A DNA stretch of 64,000 nucleotides from Jiangella alba (GTDB lineage Bacteria > Actinomycetota > Actinomycetes > Jiangellales > Jiangellaceae): contig NZ_FNUC01000004.1 in assembly GCF_900106035.1 (NCBI RefSeq), positions 62,001-126,000 of the forward strand, in the 5' to 3' direction. Within the stretch, counting starts at the first letter, position 1; every line of letters begins with the position of its first letter. The notes under the pieces are model-generated. The model ran no database searches and had not been told where the DNA came from. It saw only the letters and a program-made list of their open reading frames with translations. Below are positions 1-8,608 of this stretch, one piece after another. Made by a program: the position numbers and the translations under genes.

Positions 1-87
1 CGGCAACGGACAATTGCAGAGGCGAACGGCGGTGATTTGACCAAGGTCGTCGACAGCCTCTTGGAAGAGATGGCTACAGGGTTGTGA
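1..87 (+). CDS. C-terminal end of an unidentified protein (partial)
   Basis: An open frame enters from the left edge and ends at TGA 85-87. It encodes 28 visible residues finishing in VVDSLLEEMATGL. The tail looks helical and acidic. No motif is recognisable, so no function is assigned. It ends 4 nt before the GTG of the amidohydrolase gene, so the two are probably co-transcribed. Codon use fits a real gene, but with so little sequence the reading frame itself is only moderately certain. Confidence 0.5.
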   Translation, partial: RQRTIAEANGGDLTKVVDSLLEEMATGL

Positions 88-91
88 CCGA

Positions 92-1264
92 GTGACCTAC
101 GACTGGCTTGCGAGCTGGCTCGACCTTCATACCGACGACCTCACAGCGCTGCGTCGCACGCTCCACGCGCGGCCCGAGCTCGGCCTGAACGAGCACCAGA
201 CCACCGACCTCCTCGTCCGCCAGCTGCGGATGTCCGGCCTCGAGCCACGAGTGCTGCCGCGCGGCACCGGCGTGGTCGTCGACATCGGCACCGGCTCGCG
301 CACCGTCGCGCTGCGCGCCGACATCGACGCGCTGCCGCTGCCCGATCTCAAGGACGTCCCCTACCGCTCCACCGTCGACGGCGTCTGCCACGCTTGCGGC
401 CACGACGCGCACACCGTCATGGCGCTCGGCGCGGCCATGGCGCTGGCGAAGGTGCCGCAGCTGCCCGGCCGGGTGCGGGTGATCTTCCAGCCCGGCGAGG
501 AGATCATGGCCGGCGCCCGCGAGGTCATCGCGGCCGGCGCGCTGGAGGGTGTCGAGCGGGCGTTCGCGCTGCACTGCGACCCGCGGCTGCCGGTCGGCCA
601 GATCGGCATGCGCTCCGGCCCCATCACGGCGGCCTGCGACCTCGTCGAGGTGCGCGTCTCCGGCCCCGGCGGGCACACCGCGCGGCCGCAGCTGACCGTC
701 GACACCGTCGACACGCTGTCGCGCATCGCCGTCGACGCGCCGGCGCTGCTGGCCCGGCAGATCGACATCCGGGCCGGGTTCTCGCTGGTGTGGGGGTCGA
801 TCCAGGCCGGCGGACCGCCCAACGCCATCCCGTCCGAGGGCGTGCTGCGCGGCACCGTCCGGGTGCTCGACCACGCCGCCTGGGCCGACGCCGAGAAGTA
901 CGTCCGCGCCGTCGTCCGCGACCTCGCGCACCCCAGCGGCGCCCGGGTCGAGGTCGACTACGAGCGTGGCGTGCCGCCGGTGGTGAACGACGAGGCCAGC
1001 GTGGTGCTCATGCGCCAGGCCGTCGCCACCGAGCTCGGCCCGCACGCCGTCACCGGCACCTCCACCAGCATGGGCGGCGAGGACTTCGCCTGGTACGGCG
1101 AGCACGTGCCGCTGGCGCTGGCGCGCATCGGCGTGCACGGCAGCGCGCTGCCGAAGATGGGCGACCTCCACCAGGGCGACTTCGACATCGACGAGAAGGC
1201 GCTGGCCTACGGCGTGCGGGTGTTCGTCAGCACGGCCCTCGCCGCGCTGACGGCGTCGCGCTAG
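92..1264 (+). CDS. M20 family metallo-amidohydrolase (M20D, HipO/IAA-amidohydrolase-like)
   Basis: This is a 390-residue zinc hydrolase expected to cleave N-acyl or N-carbamoyl amino acids (aminoacylase or hippurate-hydrolase type) in the cytoplasm. Family motifs are visible in order: RADIDALP, HACGHDAH (metal-binding Cys/His), FQPGEE (catalytic/metal Glu), the HC dyad in ALHCDPRLP, the dimerisation-domain motif GPGGHTARP, and SMGGEDFAW near the C-terminus. The length is normal for M20D. The GTG at 92 follows the upstream stop by 4 nt, which suggests coupling. Its TAG stop shares the palindrome CTAG (1261-1264) with the stop of the convergent hexosaminidase gene. The substrate cannot be read from the sequence. 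Confidence 0.9.
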   Translation: MTYDWLASWLDLHTDDLTALRRTLHARPELGLNEHQTTDLLVRQLRMSGLEPRVLPRGTGVVVDIGTGSRTVALRADIDALPLPDLKDVPYRSTVDGVCHACGHDAHTVMALGAAMALAKVPQLPGRVRVIFQPGEEIMAGAREVIAAGALEGVERAFALHCDPRLPVGQIGMRSGPITAACDLVEVRVSGPGGHTARPQLTVDTVDTLSRIAVDAPALLARQIDIRAGFSLVWGSIQAGGPPNAIPSEGVLRGTVRVLDHAAWADAEKYVRAVVRDLAHPSGARVEVDYERGVPPVVNDEASVVLMRQAVATELGPHAVTGTSTSMGGEDFAWYGEHVPLALARIGVHGSALPKMGDLHQGDFDIDEKALAYGVRVFVSTALAALTASR

Positions 1265-2874
1265 CAGCCCTGCTGCTCGGCCCCGGAGACGGGGACGGGC
1301 AGCGTGCCGCGCGCCGGTGACGTCCCGGCCAGCACCTCGGCCAGCGCGCGGAACGCCCCCGGCGTGCGCCCGTACAGCGCGATCTTCACCGGCGCGTCGC
1401 TGCCGCCGAGCGCGTACGGGCGGTCCAGCGCGACCACGACGTCGCCGGAGCCGGGCTCCGTCCCGCCGAGCAGCCGCACGGTCGTCGGCGCGTTCGCGTC
1501 GGTGCTGAGCCCGGCCGCCGCGGCGGCCTCGTCGAAGCGGACGCGGTCGGCCGCCTCGCCGCCGACGACGCGGACCGGGCCGTCGACCAGGGGGCCCTCG
1601 CAGGCGCCGGCGACGACCGTGACGCCGCCCAGCGACTCCTGGTAGGACAGCTCCTCGTGGGAGCCGACGGCGGCCGGGTCGGGCGCCGGGCCGGCCGCCT
1701 CGTGCAGCATCAGCGCGACGCCGCGGGTGGCCGCCTGGGCCAGCCGGTCGGCGGGCAGCTCGCCGCTCGCGACGGCGTCGACGATGGCGGTGTGCGCGGA
1801 CTCGACGTCGGCCGGCATCAGCACGACGTCGGCGCCGGCGGCCAGCGACATCACCGCGGCGGCGCCGGAGCCGTAGCCGTCGCTGATGGCGGCCATGTCC
1901 TGCGCGTCGGTGACCACCAGCCCGTCGAAGCCGAGCTCGTCCCGCAGCAGCCCGATGACCTTCGGCGACAGCGACGACGGAAGACCTGACTCGACGGCCT
2001 CTACTTCTATGTGCGCGACCATGATCGCCTCCGCGCCGGACGCGACCGCCGCCTGGAACGGGACGAAGTCGCGGGCGCGCAGCTCGTCCAGGCTCGCCGT
2101 CTGCACCGGCAGCTCCTCGTGGCTGTCGGCCGGGACCGAGCCGTGCCCCGGGAAGTGCTTGGAGACCGCCACGATGCCGGAGGCCGCGTAGCCACCCAGC
2201 GACGCCTGGACGGTCTCGGCGACGACCTGCGGGTCGGACGACGCCGACCGGGTGCCGATGGTGGGGTCGTCCGGGCCGGTGGTGACGTCGGCGTCAGGGG
2301 CGAACACCATGGTCACGCCCATGCCGCGCAGCTCCTCGCCGCTGGCCTGCGCGACCTGCGCCGCCAGCTCGGTGTCGCGGGACGCGCCGAGCGTCATGTA
2401 GGCGGGGAACTCCGTGGCCGGCGCCTTGATGCGCGCGACCGTGCCGCCCTCCTGGTCGATGCCGACGATGACGGGGTAGCCGCGGTCGCCGCCGGCCTGC
2501 TGGATCTCGGCCGTCGCCCGCTCGACCTGCTCGGGCGACTCGACGTTGTCGCCCATGAGGATGACGCCGCCGAGGCCGAGCTGCTCGATCTGCCCGACCG
2601 GCGGCTCCAGGCCGCTGTACCGGGCGACGATGACCTGGCCGGCCTGCCGTTCCACCGGCATGTTCGCGACCAGCGCGGCGGCGCGGTCGAACTCGTCCTG
2701 CGTGGGGCCCCAGGCCAGCGGCGGCGGCGTGGTGGGCGTCGGTGACGGCGTGGGGCTGGTGGTGGCCGGGGTGCCGGGCTCGGTGGCCGAGGAGTCGCCG
2801 ACGGCGCCGTCGTCGCTGCCGCCGCAGGAGGCGAGCAGGAGCGCACCGGCGAGGAGGAGGAGCAGTCGCCGCAT
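1261..2874 (-). CDS. nagZ: Glycoside hydrolase family 3 lipoprotein, beta-N-acetylhexosaminidase (NagZ-like)
   Basis: This 537-residue exported enzyme is predicted to remove beta-linked N-acetylglucosamine from peptidoglycan or chitin fragments. The start at 2874 gives a clear lipobox signal peptide (hydrophobic LLLLLAGALLLASC, lipidated Cys about residue 16). A Ser/Pro/Thr-rich linker follows. The GH3 barrel carries the NagZ signature SKHFPGHGSVPADSHEELP, in which the His of the D-S-H loop acts as general acid/base, and VVTDAQDM provides the nucleophile Asp. A C-terminal Rossmann-like domain follows. The gene is divergent from the P450 and convergent with the amidohydrolase. A longer upstream reading of the frame was rejected because it runs into the P450 gene and destroys the signal peptide. 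Confidence 0.9.
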   Translation of the reverse strand: MRRLLLLLAGALLLASCGGSDDGAVGDSSATEPGTPATTSPTPSPTPTTPPPLAWGPTQDEFDRAAALVANMPVERQAGQVIVARYSGLEPPVGQIEQLGLGGVILMGDNVESPEQVERATAEIQQAGGDRGYPVIVGIDQEGGTVARIKAPATEFPAYMTLGASRDTELAAQVAQASGEELRGMGVTMVFAPDADVTTGPDDPTIGTRSASSDPQVVAETVQASLGGYAASGIVAVSKHFPGHGSVPADSHEELPVQTASLDELRARDFVPFQAAVASGAEAIMVAHIEVEAVESGLPSSLSPKVIGLLRDELGFDGLVVTDAQDMAAISDGYGSGAAAVMSLAAGADVVLMPADVESAHTAIVDAVASGELPADRLAQAATRGVALMLHEAAGPAPDPAAVGSHEELSYQESLGGVTVVAGACEGPLVDGPVRVVGGEAADRVRFDEAAAAAGLSTDANAPTTVRLLGGTEPGSGDVVVALDRPYALGGSDAPVKIALYGRTPGAFRALAEVLAGTSPARGTLPVPVSGAEQQGC

Positions 2875-2944
2875 TTCCGCCAGTCTGCCACGCGTGGTGT
2901 CCGGACCGTGAGCGGACGGGTGGCGGCACGCGGGCCGGCGCTCG

Positions 2945-2950
2945 TAGCGT
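2945..2950 (+). promoter_or_regulatory. Putative -10 hexamer of the P450 gene (leaderless)
   Basis: TAGCGT ends 6 nt before the ATG at 2957. That spacing places transcription initiation at or next to the start codon, so the message would have no leader. No convincing Shine-Dalgarno sequence is present. The same arrangement recurs at several other genes in the window. Confidence 0.45.
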
Positions 2951-2956
2951 CGGGGT

Positions 2957-4243
2957 ATGCGCCGCCCGCTGCCGGTCGTCGGTGACCTGCTCGCGTTCCA
3001 GTCCGACCGGCTCCGCTTCGTCGCCGCCATGCAGCGCGAGCACGGCGACGTCGCCCGGTTCCGCCTCGGCCCGTTCCCGGTGTGGCAGCTCGCGCACCCC
3101 GACCTCGTCCGGCAGGTGCTGGTCACCGACGCCGCCGGGTTCCGCAAGGGCATGGTGCTGCAGCGCGCCCGCGTCGTCCTCGGCGACGGCCTGCTCACCG
3201 CTGAGGGCGACGTGCACCGTCAGCACCGCGACCTCGTGCAGCCGGCGTTCCACTCGCGGCGCATCACCGGGTACGCGTCGGTGATGACCGGCCGCGCGAC
3301 GGCCGTGGCGTCGTCGTGGGCGCCGCGCGAGCCGCTGGACGTGCACGCGGCGACGGTCCGGATGACGCTGGAGACGGCCGGCACGACGCTGCTCGGCACG
3401 TCCGTCGACGTCGGCGTGGTCGAGGGGGCGCTGGCGGACCTGCTGAGCGCGTACAAGCTGGCGTTCCTGCCGTTCAGCGACAAGCTGCAGGCCCTGCCGG
3501 TCGGGCCGTTGCGGCGGCTGCAGCGGGGCCGGCGGCGGCTGCACGGGCTGGTCGACGGTGTCGTGGCCGACCGGGTGGCGTCCGGCCGTGACGGCGGCGA
3601 CCTGCTGTCCGCGCTGGTCCTGGGTTCCGGCGACGGCCGCCTGTCGTCGCCGGAACTGCGCGACGAGGCGACGACGCTGCTGCTGGCCGGGCACGAGACG
3701 ACGGCGAACACGCTGGCGTTCGCGCTGCACCTGCTCGCCGTCCACCCGTCCGTGCAGGCGTCGGTGTACGACGAGGTCTCCGGCGTCGGCGAGCTCGCGC
3801 CGTCCGACCTCGACCGGCTGCCGCTGTGCCGCGCCGTCGTGTCCGAGACGCTGCGGCTCTACCCGCCGTCGTGGATGATGGGCCGCCAGGCACTCGTCCC
3901 GCACCAGGTGGGCGAGCAGGTCATCGAGCCTGGCGACCTCGTCGTCCTCCCCCAGTGGGTCGTCCACCACGACGAGCGATGGTGGCCGCAGCCGTTCACC
4001 TTCGACCCGGCGCGGTGGCTGGCCGGGTCGGGCGACCGGCCGCGGTGGGCGTTCTTCCCGTTCGGCGCCGGCCTGCGCCGCTGCATCGGCGAGGGGTTCG
4101 CCTGGACCGAGGCGGTGCTCGGCCTGGCCACGATCCTGCGGCACTGGCGCCTTCGCCCCGTCCCCGGCCGGCCGCTGCGGCTGGACCCGCTGATCACCCT
4201 CCGCCCCCGCGGCGGCCTCTGGCTGATCCCGGAGCCCCGCTAG
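2957..4243 (+). CDS. Cytochrome P450
   Basis: This is a 428-residue haem-thiolate monooxygenase. Seen in order: the I-helix oxygen-activation motif AGHETT near residue 245, the K-helix ETLR (ExxR), the PERF-like segment, and the haem loop FFPFGAGLRRCIG with the axial Cys at residue 376. There is no N-terminal membrane anchor, so it should be a soluble bacterial P450 that needs separate ferredoxin and reductase partners. None are encoded nearby. The sequence style (MGRQA... W..HHDERWWP) resembles CYP102/CYP110-like and fatty-acid or terpenoid hydroxylating families, but the substrate is unknown. It is divergent from the hexosaminidase gene by 82 bp. Confidence 0.93.
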   Translation: MRRPLPVVGDLLAFQSDRLRFVAAMQREHGDVARFRLGPFPVWQLAHPDLVRQVLVTDAAGFRKGMVLQRARVVLGDGLLTAEGDVHRQHRDLVQPAFHSRRITGYASVMTGRATAVASSWAPREPLDVHAATVRMTLETAGTTLLGTSVDVGVVEGALADLLSAYKLAFLPFSDKLQALPVGPLRRLQRGRRRLHGLVDGVVADRVASGRDGGDLLSALVLGSGDGRLSSPELRDEATTLLLAGHETTANTLAFALHLLAVHPSVQASVYDEVSGVGELAPSDLDRLPLCRAVVSETLRLYPPSWMMGRQALVPHQVGEQVIEPGDLVVLPQWVVHHDERWWPQPFTFDPARWLAGSGDRPRWAFFPFGAGLRRCIGEGFAWTEAVLGLATILRHWRLRPVPGRPLRLDPLITLRPRGGLWLIPEPR

Positions 4244-4265
4244 CATGCATCACAACTGGCATGAG

Positions 4266-4284
4266 CGTAGGCTCTTAGCCTACG
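4266..4284. promoter_or_regulatory. Perfect inverted repeat, probable AbiEi operator
   Basis: CGTAGGCT-CTT-AGCCTACG is an 8-bp perfect inverted repeat with a 3-nt spacer. Its right end touches the Shine-Dalgarno GGAGG (4284-4288) of the AbiEi-type antitoxin gene. AbiEi antitoxins are known to bind inverted repeats upstream of their own operon, so negative autoregulation is the natural reading. A hairpin at this place could also mask the ribosome binding site. Confidence 0.65.
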
Positions 4285-4296
4285 GAGGTGACAGTC

Positions 4297-4929
4297 ATGG
4301 CCAGGCACGCTGCTGCGCGAGTACCTTCCGCGCTGCTCCGGCACCTGCGAGTCCTGCGCCCGCAGGACGCTGTGGGTACGTACGCACACCCGCGTCCGGA
4401 GTTCGCCCGGCTCGTTCGCGCAGGCGCCCTGCACCAGCTCGCCACCGGCTACTACGCCGTGGTCCCGGACGACCACGTCGGCGATCAGTGGTTGCCCGCC
4501 TTGGAAGCGGCCGCTGCCGGCATCGCGGCGGCCGACGAGGGAATCGCCGCCGTCGCGCTCATGGGGCTGTCAGCGGCGCGTGTTCATGGTGCGCTCCCCC
4601 GCGCGATCGGCGTCGCCGTGGTCGCGGCTGGGCGGCATCGGAGCGCACTGCACCTGGCCGATCGCGATGCCACGGTGCTCTTCGTCCGCCGCGACGTCAC
4701 GCGGCTCGACGTGCAGCGCTACCCCCACGAGCTCGGCGAGGGCTGGATCACGACAGTCGAACAGACCGTGCTCGATCTCGCTGCCCGGCCGGAGCTCGGC
4801 GGGCTCCGCGACGAAGCCGAGGCGGCAGCCAGAACGCTGCTGCTTCGCGCCGACGCGGCGGTACTCGACGAACTGGCGACGACACAGCGGCGGCAGGCGA
4901 CGCTGCGCCGCCTGCGCACGACGGCCTGA
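4297..4929 (+). CDS. AbiEi-type antitoxin of a type IV toxin-antitoxin system
   Basis: This 210-residue protein has an N-terminal winged-helix-like segment (SALLRHLRVLRPQDAVGTY ... LVRAGALHQLATGYYAVVP), the usual AbiEi opening that binds DNA. A C-terminal domain follows with EQTVLDLAARP. Such antitoxins neutralise a nucleotidyltransferase toxin encoded next to them and repress the operon. The ATG at 4297 was preferred to the GTG at 4288 because GGAGG (4284-4288) lies 8 nt upstream of it and overlaps the GTG. The toxin gene follows after 1 nt. Base composition is slightly lower in GC than the flanks, which fits an acquired module. Confidence 0.8.
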   Translation: MARHAAARVPSALLRHLRVLRPQDAVGTYAHPRPEFARLVRAGALHQLATGYYAVVPDDHVGDQWLPALEAAAAGIAAADEGIAAVALMGLSAARVHGALPRAIGVAVVAAGRHRSALHLADRDATVLFVRRDVTRLDVQRYPHELGEGWITTVEQTVLDLAARPELGGLRDEAEAAARTLLLRADAAVLDELATTQRRQATLRRLRTTA

Positions 4930-4930
4930 C

Positions 4931-5683
4931 GTGCTGGATCCGGACGAGGAACGCAGCGTCGCCGCCGCTTTCGGCGTGGCGACCGCCCAAGTGCGACGCG
5001 ACCACTTCATCTCCCACGTCCTGGCAGCGCTGAGCGAACGGTTCGCCGACCGGCTGCTGTTCTTCGGCGGCACGGCGCTGTCACGCACACATCTTCCAGA
5101 TGGTCGGTTGTCCGAGGACGTCGACCTGATCTCTCTCGGCTCACGGAGCGGGTTGGCCACCGACCTCGACGGCACACTGCCCCGGGCACTTCGGCGGGAG
5201 TTTCCGGGCAGCGGCTGGAGGCCGGCGCTGGGCGAGGTCCGCGAGTCGCATCCGGCCTCGCTGGTTGCTACGGACGGCACCACGGTGCGCGTCCAACTGT
5301 TGAGTCACACCGGCTACGCTCCGTGGCCCACGGAGCGACGCGCGCTCGTCCAGCGCTATTCCGATGCCGCACCAGCCACGTTGACGGTGCCGACGCTGGC
5401 GTCGTTCGTGGCGTGGAAGACCGTCGCCTGGATCGACCGGGCCGCGCCCCGCGACCTCTACGACCTGTGGCTTCTGACCGAGCTGGGCGCCGTCGACGCA
5501 GCCGCAGGCGACCTGTTCCGGCGGTTCGGACCCACGAATCGGCTGCCACATCCCCGCCAGTTCGCCACCGCGCCGGACGAGGAGACCTGGCGCCGGGCAC
5601 TGGGCGGCCAGACCCGGCTTCAGGTCAGCGGCGCTGAGGCGTTGGCGGGTGTACGCGGAACCTGGCAAGCGCTGACGCCGTAG
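4931..5683 (+). CDS. AbiEii-type nucleotidyltransferase toxin
   Basis: This 250-residue protein shows the AbiEii/DUF1814 signature: FFGGTALSRTHL followed by LSEDVDL, the GG-x-S and D-x-D pair of the DNA polymerase-beta-type nucleotidyltransferase fold. SFVAWKTVAWIDRAAPRDLYD corresponds to the conserved K...RDLYDL region. Characterised relatives transfer nucleotides to tRNA or otherwise block growth; the target here is unknown. The GTG start lies 1 nt after the antitoxin stop, so translation is coupled. The cassette of antitoxin then toxin in one tight operon is the standard AbiE order. Confidence 0.85.
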   Translation: MLDPDEERSVAAAFGVATAQVRRDHFISHVLAALSERFADRLLFFGGTALSRTHLPDGRLSEDVDLISLGSRSGLATDLDGTLPRALRREFPGSGWRPALGEVRESHPASLVATDGTTVRVQLLSHTGYAPWPTERRALVQRYSDAAPATLTVPTLASFVAWKTVAWIDRAAPRDLYDLWLLTELGAVDAAAGDLFRRFGPTNRLPHPRQFATAPDEETWRRALGGQTRLQVSGAEALAGVRGTWQALTP

Positions 5684-5686
5684 CGT
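5681..5686 (+). promoter_or_regulatory. Putative -10 hexamer of the HAD gene (leaderless)
   Basis: TAGCGT overlaps the stop codon of the toxin gene and ends 7 nt before ATG 5694. The HAD gene can therefore be transcribed independently of the toxin-antitoxin operon, as a leaderless message. Confidence 0.4.
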
Positions 5687-5693
5687 GGCGGGC

Positions 5694-6341
5694 ATGGATG
5701 CGGTGGTCTTCGATCTCGACGGCGTGCTGGTCGACTCCGAGCGGGCGTGGGACGAGGTGCGGCGGGCGGTCGTCGCCGGGAACGGGGGGACGTGGACGGA
5801 GGCGGCGACGCGGGCCATGCAGGGCATGAGCACGCCCGAGTGGGCCGCCTACCTGGTCGGCGAGCTGGGGACGGCGCTGACGGCCGATGAGGTGGCGCGG
5901 GCGGTCGTCGACGAGATGGCCCGCAGGTACGCCGACGCACCGCCGGTCATCGAGGGCGCCGTCGACGCCGTGCGGGCGGTGGCCGCGCGTGGACCGGTCG
6001 GCATCGCCAGCTCGTCGCCGCCGGTGCTGATCACGTCGTTCCTGGAGTTCGCCGGGCTGACCGGCCTCGTGCCGGTCGCGGTGTCCAGCGAGGACGTCGC
6101 CGCCGGCAAGCCCGCCCCCGACGTCTACCTCGAGGCCGCCCGCCGCCTGGACGTCGATCCGCGCCGCGCCGCCGCCGTCGAGGACTCCACCAACGGGCTG
6201 CGCTCCGCCCACGCCGCCGGCCTGACCGTCGTCGCGGTGCCGAACCCGCACTTCCCGCCCGACCCGCAGGTGCTGGCCGCGACCGCCACGACCGTCCTCG
6301 GCGACATCAGCGAGCTCCCGGCGGCGCTCGAACGTCTCTAG
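5694..6341 (+). CDS. HAD-superfamily hydrolase, beta-phosphoglucomutase/phosphatase type
   Basis: This 215-residue HAD subfamily IA enzyme begins [16 protein letters not shown], with nucleophile Asp and general-acid Asp in the DxDGV loop. SSSPP is motif [11 protein letters not shown] carries the motif III Lys, and [11 protein letters not shown] is the acidic motif IV. The family includes beta-phosphoglucomutases and sugar-phosphate phosphatases; the substrate cannot be told from sequence. The ATG at 5694 was chosen over a GTG at 5685 because it places the nucleophile at the usual distance from the N-terminus and fits the upstream -10 box. Its stop shares CTAG (6338-6341) with the tsaD stop. 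Confidence 0.88.
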   Translation: MDAVVFDLDGVLVDSERAWDEVRRAVVAGNGGTWTEAATRAMQGMSTPEWAAYLVGELGTALTADEVARAVVDEMARRYADAPPVIEGAVDAVRAVAARGPVGIASSSPPVLITSFLEFAGLTGLVPVAVSSEDVAAGKPAPDVYLEAARRLDVDPRRAAAVEDSTNGLRSAHAAGLTVVAVPNPHFPPDPQVLAATATTVLGDISELPAALERL

Positions 6342-7387
6342 CCGACCAGCACCTGCGTCACCGGCAGCGACGAGTCGGAGGCGAAGTCCAGCGACGACGG
6401 CGGCAGGCCGCGCTCGACGACGGCGGCGCCGAGGGCCGCGATCATGGCGCCGTTGTCGGTGCACAGCGAGAACCGGGGCTGGCGCAGCTCGATGCCGGCC
6501 GCCGCGCAGCGCTCGCGGGTGAGGTCGCGCAGCCGGGCGTTCGCCGCCACGCCGCCGGCCAGGACCATCGTCGAGATGCCGCGCTCCTGGCAGGCCAGCA
6601 CGGCCTTGCGCGTCAGCACGTCGGCCACGGCCTCCTGGAACCCGGCCGCGACGTCGGCCACGGGGACCGCGCGGCCCTCGCGCTCCGCGGTCTCGACCCA
6701 GCGGGCGACCGCCGTCTTCAGGCCGGAGAAGGAGAAGTCGTAGCGGTGCCGTTCGAGGTCGCGCTGGCTGGTCAGGCCGCGCGGGAACCGGATGGCGGCG
6801 GGGTCGCCCTCCTCGGCGGCGCGCTGGATGTTCGGCCCGCCCGGGTACTTCAGCCCGATCAGCCGGGCCACCTTGTCGAACGCCTCGCCCGCGGCGTCGT
6901 CGAGGGTCTGGCCGAGCAGCGTCGCCGACGTCGCGATGTCCTCGACCAGCAGGATCTCGGTGTGCCCGCCCGACACCAGCAGCGCGACCACCGGCTCGGT
7001 CAGCGGGCCGTTCTCCAGCTGCTCCGCCGCCACGTGACCGACCAGGTGGTTGACGCCGTAGAGGGGCTTGTCGAGCGCGACGGCGAGCGCCTTGGCCGCG
7101 GACACCCCGACCATCAGGGCGCCGGCCAGCCCCGGCCCCGCGGTGACGGCGACGGCGTCGACGTCGCCGAGCGAGGCGCCGGCCTCGGACAGCGCCCGCT
7201 GCAGCGTCGGCACCATCGCCTCGAGGTGCGCGCGGCTGGCCACCTCCGGCACGACGCCGCCGAAGCGGACGTGCTCGTCGACGGAGCTGGCGACGGCGTT
7301 GGCGAGCAGCGTGGTGCCGCGCACCAGGCCGACGCCGGTCTCGTCGCAGGAGGTCTCGATGCCGAGGATCAGGGGCTGGTCGCTCAC
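6338..7387 (-). CDS. tsaD: tRNA N6-adenosine threonylcarbamoyltransferase TsaD
   Basis: This 349-residue ASKHA-fold protein transfers the threonylcarbamoyl group from TC-AMP to A37 of ANN-decoding tRNAs, together with TsaB and Tsa[13 protein letters not shown] is the nucleotide-binding phosphate-1 loop. [11 protein letters not shown] is the metal-binding region, which keeps the first His while the position of the usual second His is Met. [36 protein letters not shown] and CTDNGAMIA (metal Asp) complete the family pattern. The GTG at 7387 matches the family N-terminus. It lies 8 nt after the rimI stop, forming the end of a tsaB-rimI-tsaD operon. Confidence 0.96.
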   Translation of the reverse strand: MSDQPLILGIETSCDETGVGLVRGTTLLANAVASSVDEHVRFGGVVPEVASRAHLEAMVPTLQRALSEAGASLGDVDAVAVTAGPGLAGALMVGVSAAKALAVALDKPLYGVNHLVGHVAAEQLENGPLTEPVVALLVSGGHTEILLVEDIATSATLLGQTLDDAAGEAFDKVARLIGLKYPGGPNIQRAAEEGDPAAIRFPRGLTSQRDLERHRYDFSFSGLKTAVARWVETAEREGRAVPVADVAAGFQEAVADVLTRKAVLACQERGISTMVLAGGVAANARLRDLTRERCAAAGIELRQPRFSLCTDNGAMIAALGAAVVERGLPPSSLDFASDSSLPVTQVLVG

Positions 7388-7395
7388 GTCGCCGA

Positions 7396-7878
7396 TTATC
7401 CCTCCGCCGCGGACCCGGCCCGCAGCCACTTCCGCAGGACGAGCCCGTCGCGGCCGCCGCCGTAGTACTTGCGCCGCACGGCGATGCGCTCGAAACCGTG
7501 CCGCGTGTAGAACGTCCTCGCCGGCTCGTTGTCGGCGCGGACCTCCAGCAGCAGCTCACCGGCGCCGCGGCGCCGGGCCTCCGCCTCGAGCGCCGTCATC
7601 AGCAACGTCCCGACGCCGCCGCGCTGCCGGCCCGGCGCGACGGCGATCGTCATGACGTCGGCGGGCTCGCCGGCCAGCCCGGGCAGCAGCAGCCCCGCGT
7701 AGCCGACCACCTCGCCGCCGTCCTCGGCGACGACGTACCAGCGGGTCTCCGGGACGCCGGCCAGCTCGGACCGGAACTGCTCCGCCGACCACGGCGGGTC
7801 GCCGGCGAACAGCTCCTGCTCCAGCGGCACGACGGTGTCGAGGTCCGGCTCGCGCATGGGCCGCAGCGCGACCGTCAC
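7396..7878 (-). CDS. rimI: Ribosomal protein bS18-alanine N-acetyltransferase RimI-like
   Basis: This 160-residue GNAT enzyme has the acetyl-CoA loop [10 protein letters not shown], preceded by VMTIAVAP, and the C-terminal [23 protein letters not shown] block typical of RimI, including the Tyr pair near the catalytic pocket. Its place between tsaB and tsaD is the conserved actinobacterial arrangement. Its GTG overlaps the tsaB stop by 4 bp (GTGA), so translation is coupled. RimI acetylates the N-terminal Ala of ribosomal protein S18. In actinobacteria the homologue may have wider N-terminal acetylation targets. Confidence 0.9.
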   Translation of the reverse strand: MTVALRPMREPDLDTVVPLEQELFAGDPPWSAEQFRSELAGVPETRWYVVAEDGGEVVGYAGLLLPGLAGEPADVMTIAVAPGRQRGGVGTLLMTALEAEARRRGAGELLLEVRADNEPARTFYTRHGFERIAVRRKYYGGGRDGLVLRKWLRAGSAAEG

Positions 7879-8525
7879 CGGGCGAGGACGCTCTTCCGCG
7901 CGCTCGGCGGCGTGGCGTCGGGGCGGCGCAGGTAGAGCGGGTCGGGCGGCAGGATCTCGGCCGCCTCGGCGACGACGGCGGCGGCGAGGTGCGCGGCGGA
8001 CGGGTACTCGGGGTCGAGCGCGCGGGCGAACGCGTCGGGGTACAGCCGGGCGCCCGCGCCGGCGGCGGGCAGCCGGCGCTCGGCGAGACCGGCGGCCGGG
8101 CCGACGTCGGGGCCGGTGACGCGCTGGCCGCCGGCGTCGTACGTGGCCCAGTACACCTCGCGGCGGCGGGCGTCGGTGGCGACGGCGAACGGCTCGCCCG
8201 GCGGGTTCGCCTCGCGCACGCCGTACGCGAGCACGTCGAGGCTGCAGACCCCGCGGACCGGGAGGTCGAGGACGGCGCCCATGGTGCGCGCCGCGGCCAG
8301 GCCGACCCGCAGCCCGGTGAACGGCCCCGGCCCGACGCCGACGGCCAGCTCGGTGAGGTCGTGACGGCTCGCGCCTGCCTCGGCGAGCACGGCGGTGACC
8401 AGCGGCATCAGCAGCTCGGTGTGCCTGCGCGGGTCAACGGTGGTCGCCTCGGCCAGCACCCGCTCACCGTCATGCAGAGCGACGGTGACGGCGGGAGTCG
8501 ACGTGTCCAGGGCCAGCAACAGCAC
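7875..8525 (-). CDS. tsaB: tRNA threonylcarbamoyladenosine biosynthesis protein TsaB
   Basis: This 216-residue protein is the partner of TsaD in the t6A complex. It has the ASKHA-like opening LLALDTSTPAVTVAL and the conserved VGVGPGPFTGLRVGLAAA segment, and lacks TsaD metal ligands, as usual for this scaffold paralogue. The GTG start at 8525 has the -10-like TAAGGT (8532-8537) only 6 nt upstream, so the operon tsaB-rimI-tsaD appears to have its own leaderless promoter. That fits its separation from tsaE by the VapBC cassette. Confidence 0.94.
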   Translation of the reverse strand: MLLLALDTSTPAVTVALHDGERVLAEATTVDPRRHTELLMPLVTAVLAEAGASRHDLTELAVGVGPGPFTGLRVGLAAARTMGAVLDLPVRGVCSLDVLAYGVREANPPGEPFAVATDARRREVYWATYDAGGQRVTGPDVGPAAGLAERRLPAAGAGARLYPDAFARALDPEYPSAAHLAAAVVAEAAEILPPDPLYLRRPDATPPSARKSVLAR

Positions 8526-8531
8526 CCGCTC

Positions 8532-8537
8532 ACCTTA
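8532..8537 (-). promoter_or_regulatory. Putative -10 hexamer for tsaB-rimI-tsaD (leaderless)
   Basis: On the minus strand TAAGGT (TANNNT) ends 6 nt before the GTG at 8525. The intergenic space to vapB is only about 80 bp and must carry divergent promoters. Confidence 0.4.
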
Positions 8538-8570
8538 CGCTGGCGGACGCGACGGGCGAAGCTGGCACGG

Positions 8571-8595
8571 ATCCTGTGCAACACGTATCCTGTGC
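8571..8595. promoter_or_regulatory. Direct repeat ATCCTGTGC upstream of vapB, candidate operator
   Basis: ATCCTGTGC occurs at 8571-8579 and again at 8587-8595. The first copy is also part of a near-palindrome GCACGGATCCTGTGC (one extra T). The second copy contains a -10-like TATCCT (8586-8591) located 5 nt before an in-frame ATG at 8597. VapB antitoxins bind such repeats, so autoregulation is likely. Confidence 0.4.
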
Positions 8596-8608
8596 CATGG
8601 AGGTGGAG

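Noticed and set aside
2294-4246. A 650-codon minus-strand frame extending over the P450 gene
   Set aside because: It is antisense to a P450 with all signature motifs and has shadow composition.
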